Source: Candidatus Eiseniibacteriota bacterium
Lineage (GTDB): Bacteria; Eisenbacteria; RBG-16-71-46; CAIMUX01
Direction of reading: 5' to 3'
Assembly (NCBI GenBank): GCA_029569475.1
Contig: JAKQSZ010000037.1
Coordinates: 1 to 55,157, forward strand
DNA: 55,157 nucleotides
Part shown: positions 26,256 to 33,541 of the stretch, piece by piece
Position numbering within the stretch: the first letter of the stretch is position 1
How the letters are laid out: each line of letters opens with the position of its first letter
Notes under the pieces: generated by a model
Told to the model about the DNA's origin: nothing
Databases searched by the model: none
Seen by the model: the letters and a program-made list of their open reading frames with translations, nothing else
Position numbers and translations under genes: made by a program

Positions 26256-26302
26256 GGCGGCTGTCGGTACAGGACCGTGTGTGGGACCCACCGACAGCTG
26301 CC
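26256..26302 (-). terminator. Long hairpin between the PGA operon and the selenoprotein gene
   Basis: The arms 26256-26268 and 26290-26302 (GGCGGCTGTCGGT / ACCGACAGCTGCC) pair over 13 bp with one G-U wobble around a 21-nt loop. It lies 33 nt after the stop of the last poly-gamma-glutamate operon gene and ~48 nt before the peroxiredoxin start. It lacks a T run, so it may be a Rho-assisted end or a leader structure of the downstream gene. Confidence 0.5.
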
Positions 26303-26334
26303 GGCGGGGGCCGCGGTCCAATGGCAGGCGCGGA

Positions 26335-27237
26335 CTAGCTGCGCGGGCGTCCGACTTCCTGCTTCGGCACCCGTATCTGCAATGCCGCCCCCGTGGATGT
26401 CGTCCCGTCGAGGATCATCTCCACCTTGTGCAGCCCAGCCGGTATCTCGATCATGATGTCCCGCGCTCCGCCGGGCGTCAACTCCGGCAACTCGGGGTAG
26501 GAACAGGTGTGGCTGGAACGGCTTTTCAAGGAGTAGCTCTTCCAGGGCCGGCCGTCCAGCGCGACCCGGATGACGTAGGACTGGGTGTAGCCATTGGAGG
26601 CGCCGAAGTCCAACCGGCTGGTCACCTTCATACGCAGCGGCCCCCGCACCGTGGTGACGACGGGCTTGGCCGGCGTCGTGCGGTACCAGGTCGTCTCGGC
26701 ATCGCCGCTCAGGCAGCGGAGCGCACGCTCGTAGCCATCCGGCGCAAAGGCGATCCACTGGACCTTGCGGGCGGTCTGGCCTTCCACGATTCTGGCGGCC
26801 ACCGCCCCCTCGGGGCTCTGCGGAACCAGCGCCACCTTGTGGCGGCCGGCCGGCAGCTTGATGGTGGCACGCGCCAACCTGCCGACCTCGCCCGACGGTT
26901 GCGTGGCGGTCTTGGAGCTGCGGCCGCTCAAGGTCATGATACGAGTCGTCTGCCCATCGATCTCGACTGCCATGCGCTGGACTCCGCGCCCAGGCTCGAG
27001 GTTGCGGGCGCTGATCCGATAGGTCGCAGGCCCCCGCAGGGTATAGAAAACAGGCGAGTCAGCTTCTGCCCGATAGAAGGTGTAGCCTTTGCCCCCGTCG
27101 ATGATCCGCACGGTGCCGTCATGTTTCGACGGCCGGGGGCGGCTGCGCGCGCCGGAGGCGACGGTCGCATCGAGGGCCAATCCCGCGAGCACGGCGATAG
27201 ACAGAAGGGCCAACAGGCCCGCGGACTTCATCCTCAT
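26335..27237 (-). CDS. Secreted protein with duplicated beta-domain, linked to poly-gamma-glutamate genes
   Basis: The protein has a signal peptide (SAGLLALLSIAVLAGLALD) and two similar halves. Each half contains a short RGPxxxKV/RIS-like strand, an IDGQ/LDGRP turn, a Ser/Lys-rich KSRSSHT / SGRSSKT segment and an IxLPAGRHKVALV / IEIPAGLHKVEMI strand. This suggests two copies of one beta-sandwich domain. I do not recognise the family. The ATG shares one base with the pgsW stop (TAATG), so it belongs to the PGA operon and may process, anchor or bind the polymer outside the cytoplasm. Confidence 0.7.
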   Translation of the reverse strand: MRMKSAGLLALLSIAVLAGLALDATVASGARSRPRPSKHDGTVRIIDGGKGYTFYRAEADSPVFYTLRGPATYRISARNLEPGRGVQRMAVEIDGQTTRIMTLSGRSSKTATQPSGEVGRLARATIKLPAGRHKVALVPQSPEGAVAARIVEGQTARKVQWIAFAPDGYERALRCLSGDAETTWYRTTPAKPVVTTVRGPLRMKVTSRLDFGASNGYTQSYVIRVALDGRPWKSYSLKSRSSHTCSYPELPELTPGGARDIMIEIPAGLHKVEMILDGTTSTGAALQIRVPKQEVGRPRS

Positions 27238-28442
27238 TAACCCCCGCTCCTCTCTCCGACGGGCCTCTCGGACGCGCGCAACACCGGGTCGACCGCCAGT
27301 ACCGGATCCGGCACCTCTCGCGCGGACTTGGCGGCCTTCTGGCGCGCCCGAAGCACGCCGAAGCAGAGAGCGAGGTAGATCACCAGGGAAGGGATGACGA
27401 TGCGCAGATCATAGGCCTCGCGATAGAAGATGTCGCCCTCGCCCACCGGCGGGATCCGTTCCGGCGCGTAGGGAAGCCCGTGTTCGCGGGCGATCTGTTC
27501 GATTTTCAGGATGTGCACGATGGGGACCCCGGAACGCGACAGATGATGCAGCACACCGCGCTGCGCCCAGTTGTAGACGGGGATCTTGCGAGACACCCCG
27601 GGGGCGATGAGGTCGCCACCTTGCTGGTTGCCTACGCTGGCCGATCCTCCACCGACGTTGACGAACGCGCGGATCCCGCCGGGCCCCGCCTCCTTGCGGT
27701 AGATCTCCAGGCGCCGGGAGATCGACTGCTCCAAGGTGGGCTCGGAGATCAACTCGACCTCGTTGCGGACGATGGCCTCCCGCAGGAGCGACCGTCCCTT
27801 CGGGCTCAGGCCGCGGCCGCGGTCATTCGATCCGCCCAGCGACGCCGCCACGCTGCGGACATTCAGGAGCCGGCGTTCGCGCAGCAGCCTCTCCATGTCC
27901 AGCCAGCCGAAGGACGGGTCGTTGGCGCCCCACATGCTCGCGCCCACCGAGGTGATCGCCACCGGCTTGAGCTTCATCTCCTCCGCGGCGGCCAAGGCGG
28001 CGATGTTCAACGCCGGAAACGAACCGGTCAGGGCCAGCGCGACGGCATCGCCCGGCTCGAGCCCGGCCTGGTGGTAGTAGTCGACGAAGACCGCGGCGAA
28101 GTTCGGGTTCACGCTGGTGAGCTTCGCCTCGAGCACGCCCCGGTCGGTCGTGGTGAGGGTGTGCTCCTGTCCGATCAGGCCCGTGCCCTCCGGGTCGTTC
28201 TCGGGATCCACCGCCATCGCGCCGAGGCGCGCGTCACGCACGGTCTCGAAGCAGCGCAACGTGCGGGTCGCCGCCGCCAGCTTTTCCTGGAGGTGCGCCT
28301 GGGGCTTCCACTGGCGGGTGGACTCCGCCGCGGAGTGCAGCGCCAGGCCAAGGACAGCCAGGGCGATGAGGAGCAGGTCGGCCCGCCGCATCCACTCGGC
28401 CCGGGCCGGCTTCAGGTCCGGCTCAGAGTGAGATCGTTTCAA
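27237..28442 (-). CDS. pgsW: Poly-gamma-glutamate system protein PgsW
   Basis: The protein matches the 'poly-gamma-glutamate system protein' family found with pgsB and pgsC. It has one N-terminal membrane helix (ADLLLIALAVLGLALHSAAE), a large extracytoplasmic domain with ALTGSFPALNIAALAAAEEM, TSVGASMWGANDP and AFVNVGGGSASVGNQQGG, and a C-terminal helix (IVIPSLVIYLALCFGVL). The exact biochemical role is not known to me. I place the start at the TTG at 28442 because GGAGG lies 8 nt before it; the GTG at 28451 would have no spacing from the same site. The gene overlaps pgsC, indicating coupling. Confidence 0.85.
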   Translation of the reverse strand: MKRSHSEPDLKPARAEWMRRADLLLIALAVLGLALHSAAESTRQWKPQAHLQEKLAAATRTLRCFETVRDARLGAMAVDPENDPEGTGLIGQEHTLTTTDRGVLEAKLTSVNPNFAAVFVDYYHQAGLEPGDAVALALTGSFPALNIAALAAAEEMKLKPVAITSVGASMWGANDPSFGWLDMERLLRERRLLNVRSVAASLGGSNDRGRGLSPKGRSLLREAIVRNEVELISEPTLEQSISRRLEIYRKEAGPGGIRAFVNVGGGSASVGNQQGGDLIAPGVSRKIPVYNWAQRGVLHHLSRSGVPIVHILKIEQIAREHGLPYAPERIPPVGEGDIFYREAYDLRIVIPSLVIYLALCFGVLRARQKAAKSAREVPDPVLAVDPVLRASERPVGERSGG

Positions 28443-28887
28443 GGAGCGCACCTCCGTGCAGGGCGATCAAGGTGAGGCGAACCACCACGGCGGCTACCCC
28501 CATGGCGGCCAGGGTCTGGAGGATTCCCTGGCGCGTCATCCAGTAGGCCAGGAGTCCGGGGATGATGTAGCCAATGGCGGCGACTCCGCCGGAGAGGGCC
28601 GACAACCCGAGAAGCGGGATCCGGGAGGCCAGTCCACCGAAGAGGAACCCCACGAGCACCGCCAGCACGAGCGTCCGGCGCCCATAGAGGAGAAAGAGCT
28701 TCCCGGCCAGCTTGACGGCCAGGTAGGTCACCAGCGCCGCAGCGATCGTGGCGCCCACCTGCATGGGCTTGTCGAGGTAGAGCGCGATGTACCCGGGAAC
28801 CACGAAGCCGCCCGCGGCGAAGCCGACCGCCTCGGTGAACAACAAGCTCATGACCAGTCCGATGCCGATGGCTTCAGCGATCAGCAT
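28423..28887 (-). CDS. pgsC: Poly-gamma-glutamate biosynthesis membrane protein PgsC/CapC
   Basis: PgsC is the small multi-helix membrane partner of the PgsB ligase. The 154-aa protein is almost entirely hydrophobic, and its first part carries the family stretch GLVMSLLFTEAVGFAAGGFV followed by VPGYIALYLDKP. Length matches CapC proteins (about 150 aa). GGAGG sits 5 nt before the ATG at 28887, and the start overlaps the end of pgsB by 14 nt. No separate PgsE-like microprotein was found. Confidence 0.92.
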   Translation of the reverse strand: MLIAEAIGIGLVMSLLFTEAVGFAAGGFVVPGYIALYLDKPMQVGATIAAALVTYLAVKLAGKLFLLYGRRTLVLAVLVGFLFGGLASRIPLLGLSALSGGVAAIGYIIPGLLAYWMTRQGILQTLAAMGVAAVVVRLTLIALHGGALLETISL

Positions 28888-30091
28888 GAATGCCTCCGGG
28901 TGCCATCATGGCGACTTCCCCCGCTGTCTCGTGGTTACGCTGGGCGACGAAGCCCAGCACCGCGTGCCCGATCCCGCCGATGTTGCCGACGCCCCCGACT
29001 CTCACCGATCCCTTCCCGAAGCCCGCGATCTGCTGGAAGATCTCTTCCGGGGGAGCCACGCCGATCGGCCAGAGCCGGTCTCTCGGAACCTGGCTCTCGA
29101 ACTGACGCAGCACGCTGCCGGTGATGCCCCCAATCAGCACGTAGAGGTCGGCCCGCAGACTCCGCTCCACCGCCCCGGCGAATTGGAGGCTGCGATCGAT
29201 CCGGTCGGCCCGCAGATTGAGGAGAGCCACCGTCGTCGCGTCGGGGGAACCCGCCTCCATGCCCAGCTTCTGCCAGACCGTGACCGTGGACTCGAGGTCG
29301 TTCGCGGCGAAGATATTGTGAAACTCGACGGGACGTCCCTCCCATTGGAAGCTCCAGCGGGAGCAGACCCCCACGTCGGGTTTCGCCTTGTACATGCCGC
29401 GCAGCGCGACGTCGTCGGAGATCTCGAGCAGGCGCGTCACCTCCAGCACCGTGGCCACGTTCTCCTCGTGCTCCAGGTAGCTGAAGCCCGCCATGGCCGA
29501 AGCCGGCACCTCGTCGGCCCGCGCCACCTTCAAGACCGAGCCGCGCGACCGCGCCACCTTGCCGAAGAGCCCCGCGTACCGTTGATCCCCCAGCACGGCG
29601 CGAGCGCGGCGGGGCACGGTCGAGGAGAGAGCCACCGCGACGTCGTCCATCGTCGGGCCCATCACGTCCAGATGATCGGGGCGCACGTTGGTGCAGACCC
29701 CGATGGTCGAGCGCATGATGTGGTGCTCCGCGATCTTCTGCAGATCGGGGCGCACCGCCATGCACTCCATGACGATCACCTGGGCTCCTTCGCGCCGGGC
29801 CCGATCCAGGATGTTGATCTGTTCGCAGATGTTCGGCGAGCCCAGCCGGACGACAGGCTCCTCGCTGCCGTCGGGCAGGATCAGACGCGCCTTGGATCCG
29901 GTCACCTTGGCGACCGTGCGGATGCCCGACTCCCGGATGGCGGCTGCCATCAGCCGGGTGACCGATGATTTGCCCCGGCTGCCGTTGATATGGATGCGAA
30001 TCGGGATGGCGGCCAGCGCGCGCCGGTGCTTGAGGGCTTCGAGCCCCCAATGCACTGAGACCACCGCCAGAAGAAAAAGCAGAATCGCCAC
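28874..30091 (-). CDS. pgsB: Poly-gamma-glutamate synthase PgsB/CapB
   Basis: PgsB is the ATP-dependent amide ligase (related to Mur ligases) that polymerises glutamate through its gamma-carboxyl at the inner membrane. After an N-terminal anchor (AILLFLLAVVSVHWGLEAL) the ATP-binding loop reads HINGSRGKSSVTRL (residues 35-48). Family stretches MECMAVRPDLQKIAEHHI and CTNVRPDHLDVMGPT follow, and the C-terminus ends near FVAQRNHETAG. Length (405 aa) is typical. The start is GTG at 30091 with GGGAGG close upstream. First gene of pgsB-pgsC-pgsW-26335; no pgsA/capA gene is in the operon. Confidence 0.93.
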   Translation of the reverse strand: MAILLFLLAVVSVHWGLEALKHRRALAAIPIRIHINGSRGKSSVTRLMAAAIRESGIRTVAKVTGSKARLILPDGSEEPVVRLGSPNICEQINILDRARREGAQVIVMECMAVRPDLQKIAEHHIMRSTIGVCTNVRPDHLDVMGPTMDDVAVALSSTVPRRARAVLGDQRYAGLFGKVARSRGSVLKVARADEVPASAMAGFSYLEHEENVATVLEVTRLLEISDDVALRGMYKAKPDVGVCSRWSFQWEGRPVEFHNIFAANDLESTVTVWQKLGMEAGSPDATTVALLNLRADRIDRSLQFAGAVERSLRADLYVLIGGITGSVLRQFESQVPRDRLWPIGVAPPEEIFQQIAGFGKGSVRVGGVGNIGGIGHAVLGFVAQRNHETAGEVAMMAPGGIHADR

Positions 30092-30416
30092 ACTGCCTCC
30101 CGCAGCCCGGCCAGCGCAACCGTGCTACCCGCGCGAACGGGTACGGGATACGTCCGTGATCGACCGAAGCACCAGAACGATGATAACGCTTTCGAGGGAA
30201 GCGGCAAAGCCCGGCCGCATGTTCATGACCCGGTCGCTGGCGATTCCCGCCATCCCCGGCAGGAAGCCGCGTTGGCCAACTGGGAGGCGGCGTTGCCAGA
30301 CAGGTGCGGACCGCTCCTGCGACGGCGGCCACGATGCCCGCGGCCGGCTCAGCGCGAGCAAGGGGCGCGATGTGCGACAAAATCTCTGTATGGGAGGGAC
30401 GGGTCGGGCGGGGCGC
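30092..30416. other. Gap of 325 bp upstream of the PGA operon
   Basis: The operon promoter should lie here. The stretch 30160-30200 (around GATGATAACGC) is the least G+C-rich part and the best place for it, but no clear box pair was found. No gene is supported. Confidence 0.45.
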
Positions 30417-33071
30417 TCAAGCGGCTTCAGGCAACGTGTCCCCCGCGCCACTGGAGCCGGGGCCGCCGTCCGTCTCGCTGTCCTGGCGGTGATACCTCTC
30501 GGTGAATCGTGCGGCGGCCTCCAGGCAGTTGCGGATGCTCGCCACGAGCGGGTCCCATTGCGCCGAACCGCTGCCGAGCGCCGCCTCCAGCACGCTGCAA
30601 GCGTCACCCAGGCGCCAGGCGCCCATCGAGGCCGCGTCCGATCGCAGGGCGGCCACCTTTGTCTTGGCGCCAGCGTGGTCTCCGCCGCGGATCTGCTCCT
30701 CGATCTCCGCCAACAGCGTTCGCGCGCGCGGCAGGAATGAGGAGATCGTCGCTGCGGCAAAGGCCGGGTCATGGTCGGAGATCTCCTCCAACCACTCCAG
30801 GTCGAAGGGGCACGGGAGCAGCAGCCTGGCCCGGGCCTCGGGCGCCCAGCGGCGGGCGAGCACCTTCACATGATCGAGACCCGGCGACCTGGGCACCAGG
30901 TCGTCAATACCGGCCCGAAGCCAGGTCTCGCGCGCTTCCTGGCTGACCTGATCGAGCAACGCTACCAGCGGAACGTATCTGCCTCCTCTCTTCTCCCCTT
31001 CCCGAATCGCCGCGATGACCTCGGAGCCCCGGCGATTGGGGGGATCGAGGTCGATCACGGCCATGTCCAGCCGTTCCAGGGAGCGCCCCGTCAGGTCCTC
31101 GGGATCGTGCGCCTTCTCGATGACCCACCCTGCTCGGACAAACGCGCGGGCGAGGGGCTCCAGTCGAGCTTCGCTCCGGTCGACCAGGAGGGCCCGCGGA
31201 ATCACCCTCTCCTTGACCGGCGCTCGTCCCGCTCCGGTACCGGTCTCCTTGGGGCCGGGTGGGTCCGCCTCAGCGGCATCGGACGACGCGGTCACCGGAT
31301 CCGTGGTCGCCTCCTGCGGAACATCCCCGGCCTCCGCCGCGCGGGTGTTCTCCTCCAGGCTCGCCGGCGCCGGCTCTGTGTCCTCCCCGCTCTCGACCCC
31401 GGCAGATAACGGCTCCTCTGCCTGGTCCGGCTCGGTGTCCGCGATGACCAGCACCCGGTCATTCGCGGAACCGGCCACGTCCCCTGCCTCGTGTTCATCC
31501 CCGCCGGCTTCCGTCGCCGGAAGTTCGGGTGGATCGCCGGTCAGTTCCCGATCCTGGCCGCTCGCCGAAGTGGTGACGATGGTCTCGGGGAGAGATCCGC
31601 CGGAAGAACCGGACTCCGCCGGCCGGAGCCTCTCCTGTTCCTTCGTCGGACGCACCATCCAGCCGCGCACCAGGCCGGCAATCGCCCCCCAGGCGCGCAG
31701 CACGTTCTTGACGCTCGCGGCGTTCTTCGCGCCGGATCTCTTCGAGCTCGGCCCTGTTTTCGCACGCGACGCCTTGTCTGCCCCCGCTGTCTTCCTCGCG
31801 CTCGACACTGTCTCCGCACTCGGCGCCTTCTCCACGCCGGCTGGTCTCTCCCCGCCTGGTGCTCTCCCCGCACTCGGCGCTCTGTCCGCGCTCGCCGATC
31901 TGCCCGCGCCCGGCACCCTGTCCGCGCTCGCCGATCTGCCCGCGCCCGGCGCCTTCCTCGCGCTCCGGCCCCGCCGCGCGGTTCGCCGCCGCGCGCGGGA
32001 TGGAACAGACAGGTTTCCCTCCAGAAGGTCACGAATCTGGCGGGCAACGCCATCCTGGTCCGACTCCGTGCCCCTGGCTGCAGATGCCGTGGCGGCCAGG
32101 GCGGCGATCCGCCTGAGCCGCGAGAACACCCCTAGTTCAAGAAACAGGAGCGCCCCGAGGCAGAGGCCAAAGGCCGCACCCGCGAAGGCAAGGAGCAGGG
32201 TCCGGATCCGGCCGAGAGATGCGTCGAGGATGGGTCGCGCCAGGGTCATGCGCAGACCGGCCTGCGCCGGTCCTGACGGATCGCGCAATGGAATCACCAT
32301 CTCGATGGTGCGCGAGCCCGCCCCGCCAAGCAGCAGTTCGTCAGGGACGCGCCCAGGCGGATCCGGCGGCGTGAGAGATGTGACCCAGAAGCTCCCCAGG
32401 CTGTCCTCGCGCGAACCCTCGATCGCGGCAGGGCCGCCCGCCTGGTCCATGCGCTCAAGAGCCACGCGAAGTGCCGTCAACCGGGCGCGCTCGGCGAGGT
32501 CCGAGGGGCGGACCGCCCGGCCCACCACAACGAAGAACGACGAGCCTCCCGGGTCGCGGGACTCCGCGATGCGGGCGCCGCCGGCCCCCAAGGGGCGTGC
32601 GGCAAAGATGGCCATCCCCCTCTCGTCCCCGAAGAGACCTTGGGAAATCTCCACCTGCCCCCCGGGCGCGATGGCGCGCGTGACGAACGCCAGCGCCGGC
32701 TCCTCCACGAAGAGGCCCAGCGAGTCCCCTCCGGGATCCAAAGCCTCTCGAAAGACCCAGAACTGAAGGGCGCCGTGGGCTCCGCCGTAGGCGATGAAGT
32801 CCGCGGGGTGAGCGCGCAGGAACTCATCGTAACAGGCATCGAGTTCGTGGGGGGCGTGGGGCAGCGAAGCCAGATCCGCGGCGGCCTCGTCGAGGACGCG
32901 GGCGTCCTCCTGCAGCCTCGATCGGATGGCGGCGGCGGCGCCTTGGAGCTGATTGCCTTCGACCTCGCGAGCGAGCGACAAGGTGAGGAGGGTCGTGGCC
33001 ACGGCGAGCCCGCCGAAGCACAACAGGGCGGAACTACCCAGGGCAAGGGTCGCCTTTGTGCTCAGCTGCAT
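30417..33071 (-). CDS. Membrane sensor with degenerate receiver and Hpt-like domains, no kinase domain
   Basis: From the ATG at 33071 the protein (884 aa) has a membrane helix (residues ~8-33), an extracytoplasmic sensor region to ~290 and a second helix (IRTLLLAFAGAAFGLCLGAL). A ~290-residue low-complexity linker follows, full of repeats such as GAGRSASADRAP. Then come a receiver-like domain (~623-735; candidate Asp674 in MAVIDLDPP, but the conserved Lys region is altered) and a C-terminal Hpt-like helical domain (~755-865). In the Hpt motif the phosphorylatable His is replaced by Ala807 (KVAALRSDAASMGA instead of AHxLKG). No histidine kinase or ATPase domain is present. The layout suggests a signalling scaffold or a decayed hybrid kinase. 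Confidence 0.65.
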   Translation of the reverse strand: MQLSTKATLALGSSALLCFGGLAVATTLLTLSLAREVEGNQLQGAAAAIRSRLQEDARVLDEAAADLASLPHAPHELDACYDEFLRAHPADFIAYGGAHGALQFWVFREALDPGGDSLGLFVEEPALAFVTRAIAPGGQVEISQGLFGDERGMAIFAARPLGAGGARIAESRDPGGSSFFVVVGRAVRPSDLAERARLTALRVALERMDQAGGPAAIEGSREDSLGSFWVTSLTPPDPPGRVPDELLLGGAGSRTIEMVIPLRDPSGPAQAGLRMTLARPILDASLGRIRTLLLAFAGAAFGLCLGALLFLELGVFSRLRRIAALAATASAARGTESDQDGVARQIRDLLEGNLSVPSRARRRTARRGRSARKAPGAGRSASADRVPGAGRSASADRAPSAGRAPGGERPAGVEKAPSAETVSSARKTAGADKASRAKTGPSSKRSGAKNAASVKNVLRAWGAIAGLVRGWMVRPTKEQERLRPAESGSSGGSLPETIVTTSASGQDRELTGDPPELPATEAGGDEHEAGDVAGSANDRVLVIADTEPDQAEEPLSAGVESGEDTEPAPASLEENTRAAEAGDVPQEATTDPVTASSDAAEADPPGPKETGTGAGRAPVKERVIPRALLVDRSEARLEPLARAFVRAGWVIEKAHDPEDLTGRSLERLDMAVIDLDPPNRRGSEVIAAIREGEKRGGRYVPLVALLDQVSQEARETWLRAGIDDLVPRSPGLDHVKVLARRWAPEARARLLLPCPFDLEWLEEISDHDPAFAAATISSFLPRARTLLAEIEEQIRGGDHAGAKTKVAALRSDAASMGAWRLGDACSVLEAALGSGSAQWDPLVASIRNCLEAAARFTERYHRQDSETDGGPGSSGAGDTLPEAA

Positions 33072-33300
33072 GCCATAGCCCCGATCGAAGCCCGGGAGTC
33101 CGAGCGGCCTCACTCGATGGAGGGCCGCCGGCAGACCGCGGCCCGATTCCATCTCTCAATCGGCGCGGTTCCGCCTTTGCTTTAGGACGGCGCCAGGCAG
33201 TGGATGCCGCCTGATCCAATCTCTGTGGGGTGGAGTCCCTCACCCGAGCCGGCGAAGCGAACGTCGCGGCATGGCCGACTTGAGAGCCGGGGCTGGCGTG
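33072..33300. other. Gap of 229 bp upstream of the receiver/Hpt protein
   Basis: This probably contains the promoter for the gene ending at 30417. An ATG-like extension to 33152 is open but lacks protein character. No structured element was recognised. Confidence 0.4.
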
Positions 33301-33513
33301 TCAGCCCTGGCCGGTGTCGCTGCCGGGCGACTGAGACCGCTCCGGCGACGGAGCGAAGCGGGGCGAATTCTCCTTGCCGGCCGACGAGCAGCCGGAGCAC
33401 GCGCCGCAGCCGGTGTTGCCGGACTTGGGGGGAGCTGCGCGCGGGATGATTCGCCGGACCGTGAACACGCCAGCCACGGCCACCAGGAGGATCACGATGA
33501 TAGTCTCGATCAT
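33301..33513 (-). CDS. FeoB-associated Cys-rich membrane protein (70 aa)
   Basis: The start at 33513 gives MIETIIVILLVAVAGVF, one membrane helix, then a short Cys-rich motif TGCGACSGCSSAG and a disordered Ser/Pro tail. This is the pattern of the small 'FeoB-associated Cys-rich membrane proteins' that accompany feoB where feoC is missing; they are thought to help iron transport, but the mechanism is not established. AGAGG lies 8 nt before the ATG and the gene begins 28 bp after the feoB stop, so the two are co-transcribed. Confidence 0.85.
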   Translation of the reverse strand: MIETIIVILLVAVAGVFTVRRIIPRAAPPKSGNTGCGACSGCSSAGKENSPRFAPSPERSQSPGSDTGQG

Positions 33514-33541
33514 GAAGACGACCTCTTGGACGAACGCGGAT

